This document shows, piece after piece, positions 38,674-45,046 of a stretch of 45,046 bases of DNA; the stretch's first letter is position 1, and the number at the start of each line of letters is the position of its first letter. Origin of the DNA: Gammaproteobacteria bacterium (GTDB lineage Bacteria; Pseudomonadota; Gammaproteobacteria; Ga0077536); the NCBI GenBank assembly GCA_009692265.1, contig SHZM01000024.1:1-45046 (forward strand), read 5' to 3'. A model generated the notes under the pieces. It worked only from the letters and a program-made list of their open reading frames with translations, ran no database searches and was not told the origin of the DNA. The position numbers and the translations under genes are program-made.

Positions 38674-39426
38674 TTATAGGGGTGAAGCCGTGCTTTCAAC
38701 GACGAATTCCGCGTTGCGGACCGCGAGCGTTTGGGCGATTTCATCGATTGCCGAGGCCAAGGCTTCCACCGCGGTACCGCGCGCGACCAAGGTGGTCCCG
38801 AACCGACCGTCGCGCACAAATGGATAGCTGCCTAAGTCCAGCATTGGATACCGGAGCTGGATTCCTTCGAGCTCTGCCGCGATCTCGCTTTCACGCAGAT
38901 AAGCGGTGACCGATCGACTGAGGATCGCCGTGCCGCGGTGAAGTCGCGCGAGCAACCCGGGCAACATGCTTTGTAGGATCCGCGGCACGCCAGGGAGAAC
39001 GAAGACGTTTTCTACCCGGTAGCCCGGCGCCGCGCTGACGGGATTGTCCAGTAGCTCGGCACCCACCACGATCCGCGCCATCTTCAAACGCGCCTGATTC
39101 AAATCTCCATGTGGATAGTACGCGGTCAGGCGGCGAACCGCCTCGGGATTCTCAACCACCACGCGACCTAACGCAGCTGCAATGCAATCAGTGGTAATGT
39201 CGTCGTGCGTAGGCCCGATCCCGCCCGTAGTAAACACCAGGTCATAGGTCGCGCGTAAGCTGTTCACCGCCTGCACGATTGAATCAAAGCGATCTTCCAC
39301 GACCCGCGATTCGCGGACGCGGATGCCGTGCTCGGCTAGCGCGGTGCCCAATGTTTGCAGATTCAGATCGCGGGTGCGGCCTGACAACATTTCGTTGCCG
39401 ATAATCAGGATTGCGGCAGTTTGCAT
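38674..39426 (-). CDS. CinA-family molybdopterin-binding-like protein (stand-alone)
   Basis: The 250-residue protein has the MoCF_biosynth/CinA N-terminal domain: AILIIGNEMLSGRTRDLN (5-22), FTTGGIGPTHDDIT (65-78) and FVLPGVPRILQSML. It lacks the C-terminal nicotinamide-nucleotide amidase (PncC) domain of full CinA. In full CinA this N-terminal part hydrolyses ADP-ribose; whether that applies here is an inference. It follows panC by 17 bases and precedes miaB by 58. Confidence 0.88.
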   Translation of the reverse strand: MQTAAILIIGNEMLSGRTRDLNLQTLGTALAEHGIRVRESRVVEDRFDSIVQAVNSLRATYDLVFTTGGIGPTHDDITTDCIAAALGRVVVENPEAVRRLTAYYPHGDLNQARLKMARIVVGAELLDNPVSAAPGYRVENVFVLPGVPRILQSMLPGLLARLHRGTAILSRSVTAYLRESEIAAELEGIQLRYPMLDLGSYPFVRDGRFGTTLVARGTAVEALASAIDEIAQTLAVRNAEFVVESTASPL

Positions 39427-39443
39427 CGTGGGAACTGGTTGAT

Positions 39444-40313
39444 TTATAGCGTTGCCAATGGCCGGGTGAGCTCCACGCGCACATTATCGATTAGTCGTGC
39501 GCCACCTAACCAAGCGGCGGCGAGGATCTGGAGGGAGGTATCGCCGACCCGCGGCGCGGTGAGATCTTCAGCGCGTCGGACACTGAAATACTCCGGTCGA
39601 AACCCAGCCGCGGCGAGCACCGCCATCGCGGCAGTCTCGATCGCGATCAGTGATTGATCCTGTCGTTCAAGTTTAGCCGCGGCAGCGTTCAAGTTGGCGA
39701 AGATTTGCGAGGCCCGTAACCTTTCTTCCGCGGTTAGATACTCGTTACGCGAACTCATTGCCAAACCGTTGGGTTCGCGCACGATCGGCATCCCAACGAT
39801 TTCCACGGGCATCAGCAAGTCGTGCGCCATCCGTTTAATGACCATAACTTGCTGATAATCTTTCTCACCGAATAGCGCGATATCCGGTTGAATATTGATA
39901 AAGAGCTTGGTCACCACGGTGGCGACCCCTGAGAAATGTCCCGGTCGATATTGACCGCATAAAATGTTCGACAGGCCGGGAACGGTGACCCGCGTATCTT
40001 CTTCGATTCCGCCGGGATACAACGCATCCAGGTTCGGCGCGAACAGTAAATCAAGCCCGGCCGCGGCGAGTTTTTCGCGATCCGCGTCCAAGGTACTTGG
40101 GTAACGCGCGTAGTCCTCGCCCTTACCGAATTGAATCGGATTGACGAAAATGCTGACAACGGTGCGATTGGCTAGGGCACCTGCACGCTCTAGTAGCGAG
40201 AGGTGACCGTCGTGCAGATTGCCCATCGTCGGTACCAGCGCGACGCGTGCTCCGTCGCGTCGCCAGGCGTGGACTGTGGTGCGTAGGGAGTCGAGAGAGT
40301 AGGCGGTATCCAT
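39444..40313 (-). CDS. panC: Pantothenate synthetase
   Basis: PanC joins pantoate and beta-alanine with ATP. The 289 residues contain the HIGH-like PTMGNLHDGHLSL (28-40), FVNPIQFGKGEDYARYP, the ATP site GEKDYQQVMVIKRM and a KMSK-like MSSRNEYL. ATG 40313 gives the usual N-terminus; a longer GTG frame upstream adds unrelated residues. panB, which makes pantoate's precursor and normally precedes panC, is absent; a 144-base gap separates panC from the kinase gene. Confidence 0.96.
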   Translation of the reverse strand: MDTAYSLDSLRTTVHAWRRDGARVALVPTMGNLHDGHLSLLERAGALANRTVVSIFVNPIQFGKGEDYARYPSTLDADREKLAAAGLDLLFAPNLDALYPGGIEEDTRVTVPGLSNILCGQYRPGHFSGVATVVTKLFINIQPDIALFGEKDYQQVMVIKRMAHDLLMPVEIVGMPIVREPNGLAMSSRNEYLTAEERLRASQIFANLNAAAAKLERQDQSLIAIETAAMAVLAAAGFRPEYFSVRRAEDLTAPRVGDTSLQILAAAWLGGARLIDNVRVELTRPLATL

Positions 40314-40457
40314 GGTATTTCTAGGGTGTAGGTCGCCGCGCTCGGCGGTTGGGGGGCGCAGTGTAGTGCAAGGCGATTCGTGGATGCGAGCAGCGAATTG
40401 CACAGCGAGTGGGGGGCGTCACCCGAGTATGTCGGGATTACCTCCTTGCCTTAACGT
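40314..40457 (-). other. Gap where panB would be expected, with orphan ribosome-binding site
   Basis: Just after the kinase stop, the minus strand carries a consensus AGGAGG (complement of 40441-40446) but no start codon at a proper distance. A small stem CCCGA-GTATG-TCGGG follows (40422-40436). No part of a PanB reading frame can be recognised. Confidence 0.55.
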
Positions 40458-41117
40458 TCAACTGCCGTTTCTAGTTTCAAGCACGAACTCCTGCCGCCCG
40501 TTTACACCGTGTCCAATCGTTCTTAACAGGGTTTCGTAATGATTTGGACACCCGAGCAAGTCGGACTTCGAGGCATCGATGAACAGGACCGGGCTGGCGT
40601 TGTAGGTATGAAAAAACTCGCCGTACCGGGCACCAAGGCTTGCCAAATAATCGGGGCAAATGGTTTGCTCGTAGGCGATCCCACGTCGCCTGATGCGACT
40701 AAGTAACACTTCTGTCGGGGCCGTCAGATAGAGCACTAAGGCCGGCACCGGCACCTGTGGTGCGAAGCGGCGAAAAATTTCGTCATAGAGCGCAAATTCA
40801 GTGTCATCCAGCGCGATTTGGGCGAACAAACGATCTTTCTCAAACATGAAATCGGCCACCAAGCCAGCGCCGAACAGATCGGCCTGGCTATGTGGCTGCA
40901 GTTGCTGGGTGCGCTGGCAAAGGAAATGTAGCTGTGTCGCAAGCGCGTAGCGCTTAGGGTCTGTGTAGAACTGCGGGAGAAACGGGTTCTCGCTCGCCTG
41001 TTCGAGCAGGAGTTGAGCTTTTAAGCTCTCGGCGAGTCGACGGGAAAGGCTGGTTTTCCCCACACCGATCGGGCCTTCGACGGCGATAAAACCGGGTATC
41101 GGCAAGCCTTCACTCAC
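40458..41117 (-). CDS. Deoxynucleoside kinase (dNK family)
   Basis: The 219-residue P-loop kinase has Walker A GPIGVGKT (15-22), a FEKDRLFAQIAL segment matching the DRS-type motif, and the lid arginines of SRIRRRGI. The family phosphorylates deoxyadenosine, deoxyguanosine or other deoxynucleosides for salvage. GTG 41117 forms a GTGA overlap with the folK stop, which I prefer over an ATG inside folK. dNK genes between folK and panBC are known in gammaproteobacteria; here panB is missing. Substrate preference cannot be read from the sequence. Confidence 0.88.
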   Translation of the reverse strand: MSEGLPIPGFIAVEGPIGVGKTSLSRRLAESLKAQLLLEQASENPFLPQFYTDPKRYALATQLHFLCQRTQQLQPHSQADLFGAGLVADFMFEKDRLFAQIALDDTEFALYDEIFRRFAPQVPVPALVLYLTAPTEVLLSRIRRRGIAYEQTICPDYLASLGARYGEFFHTYNASPVLFIDASKSDLLGCPNHYETLLRTIGHGVNGRQEFVLETRNGS

Positions 41118-41611
41118 AGTCTGCGCAACAAATCTTCGGCGAAACATCGCTTGAGCAGCTCTAGCGGACCGCCACCCGGGATCTCCAAGTCGGGCGCGAT
41201 CTCGCATAGCGGCACGACGACAAAGGCGCGCTCCGCAAGACGTGGATGCGGGACGGTAAGTCGCGAATCGTGTAGCTGCAAAGTTCCGTAGAGTAGAAGG
41301 TCTAAGTCCAAGGTGCGCGGGCCCCAGCGCAGGTCGCGGATTCGACCATGCGCGGATTCGAGCCGTTGCAGTTCATCCAGCAATGCGTGCGGCTGCAACG
41401 CGGTGACCAGTTCCGCCACGGCATTGACGTAGTCGGGTTGATCCGGCGGCCCCAGTGGCGGCGAGAGATAGAGCGAGGAGTAGCAGCGCACCTCGGTCGC
41501 TCGAATTTCCCCAAGTTCGGTGACTGCGGACTGAACTTGCCGTTCCGGGTGATCCAAATTGCTGCCGATCCCAACATACGCCGTGACCTGCGGCGCGACG
41601 TCCCCGAGCAT
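41114..41611 (-). CDS. folK: 2-amino-4-hydroxy-6-hydroxymethyldihydropteridine pyrophosphokinase
   Basis: HPPK transfers pyrophosphate from ATP to the pterin in folate synthesis. The 165 residues begin with a short lead and AYVGIGSNL, then SSLYLSPPLGPPDQPDYVNAVAEL, and the signature RDLRWGPRTLDLDLLLYG with the magnesium aspartates. ATG 41611 starts four bases after the pcnB stop; a longer frame only overlaps the Arg-rich tail of pcnB. Confidence 0.96.
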   Translation of the reverse strand: MLGDVAPQVTAYVGIGSNLDHPERQVQSAVTELGEIRATEVRCYSSLYLSPPLGPPDQPDYVNAVAELVTALQPHALLDELQRLESAHGRIRDLRWGPRTLDLDLLLYGTLQLHDSRLTVPHPRLAERAFVVVPLCEIAPDLEIPGGGPLELLKRCFAEDLLRRL

Positions 41612-41615
41612 TCGA

Positions 41616-42941
41616 CTAACCCGACGCCTGAGTATCGCCAGCGGGTCGTCGCCGTCGCCGTCGCCGTTTCGGCCGACTGTCAGTGGCCGTGCTTTCGAGC
41701 AGTTGCAGCCGGCTCGTGTCGTCGGCACCGATGAAACTGGTCCACCACTCCGCCGCCTCCCCCACGGGATCTCCGGCCTGAGCGCGAAGCAGGAGGAAAT
41801 CGTAGGCTGCTCTGAAACGCGGATACTCCATTAATCTAGGTGCGCGCTTCGCGGTACGTTTGATCAGCCTTGACTGTAGCGCCCAAATTTCGCGCGTGAC
41901 ATTCGTAAAGCGGCGCGGCATCGCGATGCGCGCGACTTGCTTGGAGATTACGGTATCGGCGGCGAGTTGCATGGCTTCCGGGTGCGGAACGCCGTTAGCT
42001 ATGTTTGCCTGTGCCGCATCTTCAACGTTTTGCCACAGCAGCGCGGCAAATAAAAACGCCGGCGTCACCGGACGCCCTTCGCTGATCCGAAGATCGGTAT
42101 TGTCGAGTGCCGCGGTAATTAAGCGGAGTACAAACTCACCGTCTTGGCCTTCGAGTGCGGCGTCTGTCAGCGGGCACAAACAGCGGAATACGCCATGCGC
42201 GCGCAAAGCGTCGAAGGTTTTGCGCCCCATCCCGCCATGAAATAACTTCAACATCTCATCGAATAAACGAGCTGGCGCGATGTCTTCCAAAAGATGGCGT
42301 AAACGTGCAATCGGTGCAAAGGTTACCGCATCAAGCTCGAAGCCGAGTTTGATGGCAAACCGAACGGCGCGCAGCATGCGCACCGGGTCTTCGCGGTAGC
42401 GTACTTCGGGATCACCGATTAAGCGCAAACGTCCGGCGTTGAGATCTTCAACCCCTCCGACGTAATCGACGATCGAAAAATCGGAAATGTCGTAGTACAG
42501 CGCATTTACCGTGAAATCACGTCGCCACACATCGTCGTCCAGTGAACCGTAGACATTATCTCTAAGAATCCGGCCGGCATCGGTCATTGCCGCGCCATCA
42601 GTCTCATCATGCGCGGCACGAAAAGTAGCGACTTCGATGAGTTCATTCCCGAATTGAACATGGGCTAGCCGAAATCGACGTCCGATGAGGCGACAGTTAC
42701 GAAACAGTTCGCGAACCTGCTCCGGTAGGGCATCGGTCGCGACATCGAAATCATTAGGTGCTCGACCGAGTAGAAGATCGCGCACGCTGCCACCTACCAA
42801 AAAGGCCTTAAATCCGGCCTTGTCTAATCTGTAGAGCACTTTCAACGCATTCTCCGAAATGAATTTTCGCGAGATTGCGTGATCGGGCCGCGCATAGATC
42901 CTGGGTCGAGATTTGAGCGGGATTATCTCCGCGGTGTTCAC
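41616..42941 (-). CDS. pcnB: Poly(A) polymerase I
   Basis: PcnB adds poly(A) tails that mark RNA for decay. The 441 residues have the class II nucleotidyltransferase motif FLVGGSVRDLLLGRAPNDFDVATDA with catalytic D64 and D66, RRFRLAHVQFG, the second acidic motif RRDFTVNALYYDI, and a very basic C-terminus (seven consecutive Arg). GTG 42941 has a GGAG nine bases upstream and gives the family N-terminus; the longer ATG frame would run to the tRNA-Glu promoter. It heads the run pcnB-folK-dNK-panC. Confidence 0.94.
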   Translation of the reverse strand: MNTAEIIPLKSRPRIYARPDHAISRKFISENALKVLYRLDKAGFKAFLVGGSVRDLLLGRAPNDFDVATDALPEQVRELFRNCRLIGRRFRLAHVQFGNELIEVATFRAAHDETDGAAMTDAGRILRDNVYGSLDDDVWRRDFTVNALYYDISDFSIVDYVGGVEDLNAGRLRLIGDPEVRYREDPVRMLRAVRFAIKLGFELDAVTFAPIARLRHLLEDIAPARLFDEMLKLFHGGMGRKTFDALRAHGVFRCLCPLTDAALEGQDGEFVLRLITAALDNTDLRISEGRPVTPAFLFAALLWQNVEDAAQANIANGVPHPEAMQLAADTVISKQVARIAMPRRFTNVTREIWALQSRLIKRTAKRAPRLMEYPRFRAAYDFLLLRAQAGDPVGEAAEWWTSFIGADDTSRLQLLESTATDSRPKRRRRRRRPAGDTQASG

Positions 42942-43025
42942 AGGTCTAGACTCCAATGCAGTGCCTCGCGCGCGACTGAGGTGAATGATCCAGACAGGTG
43001 CGATAGCACTTACCGGTCCGGCTCG

Positions 43026-43031
43026 TATAAT
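43026..43031 (+). promoter_or_regulatory. -10 element of tRNA-Glu promoter
   Basis: A consensus TATAAT ends 17 bases before the mature tRNA start. The expected -35 position (about 43003-43008, ATAGCA) is a poor match. The pcnB promoter must lie on the opposite strand nearby. Confidence 0.6.
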
Positions 43032-43048
43032 AGCACCGCCGCACACCA

Positions 43049-43124
43049 GCTCCCTTCGTCTAGTGGCCTAGGACGTCGCCCTCTCACGGCGAAAACAGGG
43101 GTTCGAGTCCCCTAGGGAGCGCCA
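43049..43124 (+). tRNA. tRNA-Glu (anticodon CTC)
   Basis: The 76-base cloverleaf has acceptor arms GCTCCCT/AGGGAGC, the typical tRNA-Glu D arm CGTCTAGTGGCCTAGGAC, an anticodon stem TCGCC/GGCGA with loop CTCTCAC (anticodon 43083-43085), and a T arm AGGGG-TTCGAGT-CCCCT. G73 and CCA are encoded. It reads GAG only, so a second TTC tRNA must exist elsewhere for GAA. Confidence 0.95.
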
Positions 43125-43174
43125 ATTGAATCAGTGAGTTAGCGATTAACTGAAATCCGATTTTCTAGATTTAG

Positions 43175-43183
43175 GTAAAATTT
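43175..43183. repeat. Left target-site duplication of the IS4-family element
   Basis: GTAAAATTT lies immediately outside the left inverted repeat and is repeated exactly outside the right one (44509-44517). Nine bases is a normal duplication length for IS4-family elements. Confidence 0.85.
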
Positions 43184-44508
43184 CACTAGTGCCCGGGTGT
43201 TAATCGAACAAATTCAGTTGGTTGTCGAGAATGGATTGAAAGTCATCGGCCATGATGTTGCTAAGCAGTTGATCTAATGGCAATCGCTCGAACATCGTGA
43301 GGCTCAAGATCTGTAGCAATTCGTAGAGACTGGCCGCCAAGTTGAGGCGCTTTTTGACGATGGCGACGAGCACGTAAACGGAGACCGCGATCCATATTTG
43401 AGTCTTGACGGCGTTCTCTGAAGTACCGAAGAAAACTTTGATCCGAAGATGCTGCTTGATCCATTTGAAAAACAATTCGACCTGCCATCGGCATCGATAG
43501 AGGTCGGCGATGGTGATTGCGGGCAGCACGAAATTGTTGGTTAAGAACACCAGCCGCTTGCCGGTCTTGGGATCTTCGAACTTGATGCGGCGCAGAGGTG
43601 TGTCGAAATCTTGTCGCGAGTAGAAGCCGGTGAGCACGATAGTCTGATCGCAAATCAAGCCCGTGGTGCGGTCGACCGGGTTGGAATAGCGACGCAGGGC
43701 TTTGAGGTTGGATTTGGCGCGGGTCACGAAGAAACTGCCTGCCTCGTGCAAGCGATACAAGCGTTCGAAATCGATATAGCCCCGGTCCATGACGTAGAAC
43801 GCGCCAAGCTCGGGGACTAGCAGGTCGAGGACATTGACGTCGTGGAGTTTTCCATCGCTGATATGCAGAAAAGTAGGGATATTGCCGCGCAGATCTAACA
43901 ACGTGTGTAGTTTGACCGCAGCCTTGGTGGAGCGAAACGGTGCCCAGGGAAACACTGACAGGCACAGATCGATGGTATTGGCATCGAGTGCGTAAACGGT
44001 CTCTTTCAGATCGACGCCAAAGGGCTCTTCGGCATACAGGCGGCGCGCGATGCCAATGAGCGACTGTGCAAACTCGGCGTGGATGCGCCAGTCTCGGGCT
44101 TCGTTCGCATCCGCAAGCGTGCTGCGCGAGACGCGACTCTTGATGCCCATGTGATACAACTTGCCTGCTTGTGCACGCAGGCAGGCTTCGATGTCACGTA
44201 AGCTCTCGCGATAAGTCAGTTGGGCGAAGGCCATACACAGATATTGGTCGAGGCAGGAAAACGACTTGACCTTGTGCTCTCCACCGTAGCGCGCGACGCA
44301 ACGGCGAAACGTGGTCAGCGGTAAATGCTGGGTGAGCTGTGCGAATACCAACTTGCCAAAGTTCATCAGTGTCTCCTGCGCGTAAACTTCTCGCAGGGTC
44401 GCAAATCGGCGTGTCGCACTTCAAATCGAGACCAAGAAAAAACATGACTTCTCTATTTCAAATCAAACAATTATCGCGGCTCGATGGTTCAACGTCCGGA
44501 CAGTAGTG
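43184..44508 (-). mobile_element. Complete IS4-family insertion sequence, 1325 bases
   Basis: The element is bounded by imperfect inverted repeats: CACTAGTGCCCGGGTGTT on the left (43184-43201) and, read inward, CACTACTGTCCGGACGTT on the right (44491-44508), 14 of 18 identical. Exact 9-base duplications flank it, and it holds one intact transposase on the minus strand whose stop codon falls in the left repeat. Intact gene and duplications suggest recent insertion. It sits 59 bases after tRNA-Glu. Confidence 0.9.
43200..44366 (-). CDS. IS4-family transposase (DUF4372 N-terminus, DDE)
   Basis: The 388 residues start MNFGKLVFAQLTQHLP and continue with SFSCLDQYLCMAFAQLTYRESLRDIEACL, the DUF4372 lead typical of one IS4 branch. 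The DDE core follows: first Asp in YALDANTIDLC, second Asp in FYVMDRGYIDFERLY, and the Glu of the YREK-like CRWQVELFFKWIKQHL. ATG 44366 has GGAGA about seven bases upstream. The frame is intact. I would place it in the ISPepr1-like group, but subgroup assignment is tentative. Confidence 0.93.
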   Translation of the reverse strand: MNFGKLVFAQLTQHLPLTTFRRCVARYGGEHKVKSFSCLDQYLCMAFAQLTYRESLRDIEACLRAQAGKLYHMGIKSRVSRSTLADANEARDWRIHAEFAQSLIGIARRLYAEEPFGVDLKETVYALDANTIDLCLSVFPWAPFRSTKAAVKLHTLLDLRGNIPTFLHISDGKLHDVNVLDLLVPELGAFYVMDRGYIDFERLYRLHEAGSFFVTRAKSNLKALRRYSNPVDRTTGLICDQTIVLTGFYSRQDFDTPLRRIKFEDPKTGKRLVFLTNNFVLPAITIADLYRCRWQVELFFKWIKQHLRIKVFFGTSENAVKTQIWIAVSVYVLVAIVKKRLNLAASLYELLQILSLTMFERLPLDQLLSNIMADDFQSILDNQLNLFD

Positions 44509-44517
44509 GTAAAATTT
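44491..44517. repeat. Right inverted repeat plus right target-site duplication
   Basis: Bases 44491-44508 are the right terminal repeat, and 44509-44517 (GTAAAATTT) the second copy of the duplicated target. Confidence 0.85.
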
Positions 44518-44848
44518 AGGTAATAAGCCTTCGCCGAATGCAGCTTTACCTATTTTCAGCACGGCGCATGCCGTTGAGCCATCGCTCCCGAGAATTTCGG
44601 AAGACGGTGTCGCTTAGGCAAGCTCAGCGCCCACAAGCAAACCTCTTTAACCGCCTCGTTCAGAGTCCAGCCCAGTTCGCCTGACCACTGGCGCGTTTTT
44701 TCACACATAGTCGTCCACTAAGATGCGCTAGACTTCATTTAGCTGAAGCACGAGCAACCTGTTACCCCCGCCTTAGTTCGGTGATCTATTGGGCGGAGGG
44801 TGCGCTACCAATTTGTGATGTTTGGAATATCAGTCAGTGCGAGGGACG
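44518..44848. other. Non-coding stretch right of the IS, nothing firmly recognised
   Basis: I find no RNA gene, promoter or conserved frame here. A 50-codon frame on the minus strand (44556-44708) has a protein-like look but no Shine-Dalgarno and no family I know. The stretch is likely decayed DNA between two mobile elements. Confidence 0.4.
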
Positions 44849-45046
44849 TCATATGAAACTGCCTATCATTCCCATACTCGCCCTGCGGTCGCAACAAGCG
44901 ACCAGGGTCGGCGACGGCACCCGGCGAAAGCGCACACTATCGCCTTCCGCGATGTATATACCGTCGAGGAACAGCATCGGGAAGTGGATGTTCAAATTCA
45001 GCGCGCTGCCGAAACGTTGAACCAACGTCACCGCGCCAGTTTGCGC
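44849..45046 (-). pseudogene. IS91-family transposase fragment, runs off the window
   Basis: The frame is open to the right edge and reads GAVTLVQRFGSALNLNIHF, then MLFLDGIYI and VRFRRVPSPT, the hallmark central segment of IS91/IS801-type (Y2) transposases, where the usual HFHMLFLDGVY has here become HFPMLFLDGIY. Similarity stops after VPSPT; the remaining 18 residues to the stop at 44849 are unrelated. The C-terminal half of the usual protein is therefore missing, and the gene is a decayed remnant. What lies further right is unseen. Confidence 0.7.

Noticed and set aside
41645-41667. GTCGCC tandem repeat, possible unstable microsatellite
   Set aside because: It encodes the Arg-rich tail of PcnB, a normal feature of that family; only about three units.
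43049-43124. tRNA-Glu as integration site of an island
   Set aside because: No second copy of the tRNA 3' end and no integrase gene are seen in the window.
44556-44708. 50-codon minus-strand frame right of the IS
   Set aside because: No ribosome-binding site, no known family, and it lies in DNA that looks decayed.

Overview
The window reads as chromosome of a free-living gammaproteobacterium with type IV pili. The block ftsN-like/argS/priA/mrcA | pilMNOPQ-aroK-aroB-(dgt)-damX-gltB-gltD-hemE is the arrangement known from Pseudomonas, Xanthomonas and Chromatiales-type genomes, and pcnB-folK...panC and miaB-phoH-ybeY-corC-lnt are further gammaproteobacterial blocks. Base composition is moderately GC-rich, except for a very AT-rich 198-base gap between mrcA and pilM. 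No plasmid, phage or CRISPR signal is seen. Apart from the right end this is core genome.

Layout. (1) 1-2250, minus strand: a small MNIO (DUF692) peptide-modification operon: a secreted precursor with an unusual two-cysteine C-terminus, the iron enzyme BufB and its partner BufC. A perfect 16-base palindrome lies upstream. (2) 2513-4453, plus: a secreted Sel1-repeat protein, a tiny membrane-anchored protein with a duplicated CX3CX6C motif, and a YrfG-like HAD nucleotidase, all three overlapping. (3) 4450-7532, minus: response regulator, metallo-beta-lactamase-fold enzyme, thiS, thiG, trmB. (4) tRNA-Gly(CCC) with a clear promoter, then an HD-domain hydrolase gene broken by a one-base frameshift. 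(5) 8504-16366, minus: mrcA, an uncharacterised gene, priA, argS and an FtsN-like SPOR gene, tightly spaced. (6) 16565-21708, plus: pilMNOPQ, ending in an intrinsic terminator. (7) 21822-33484, plus: aroK, aroB, dgt, AAA-SPOR (DamX-like), gltB, gltD, hemE. (8) 33452-42941, minus: pcnB, folK, a deoxynucleoside kinase, panC, a CinA-type protein, miaB, phoH, ybeY, corC, lnt. (9) 43026 to the end: tRNA-Glu(CTC), then mobile DNA: a complete 1325-base IS4-family element with 9-base target duplication, and the edge of a decayed IS91-family transposase.

How the genes fit together. Region 5 joins peptidoglycan synthesis (PBP1A), septal SPOR function, replication restart and arginyl-tRNA charging. The pil operon encodes the inner-membrane alignment complex (M, N, O, P) and the outer-membrane secretin (Q). 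aroK and aroB supply two shikimate steps; gltBD make glutamate; hemE makes coproporphyrinogen III. Region 8 combines RNA work (PcnB, MiaB, YbeY, PhoH) with pantothenate and folate synthesis and lipoprotein acylation. panB, normally beside panC, is absent from this locus.

Most unusual points: the MNIO precursor without EGKC repeats, the twin-CX3CX6C mini-protein, a PriA lacking one of its eight zinc cysteines, the missing panB with an orphan ribosome-binding site in its place, strong inverted repeats in front of gltB and hemE, and the recent IS4 insertion just after tRNA-Glu.
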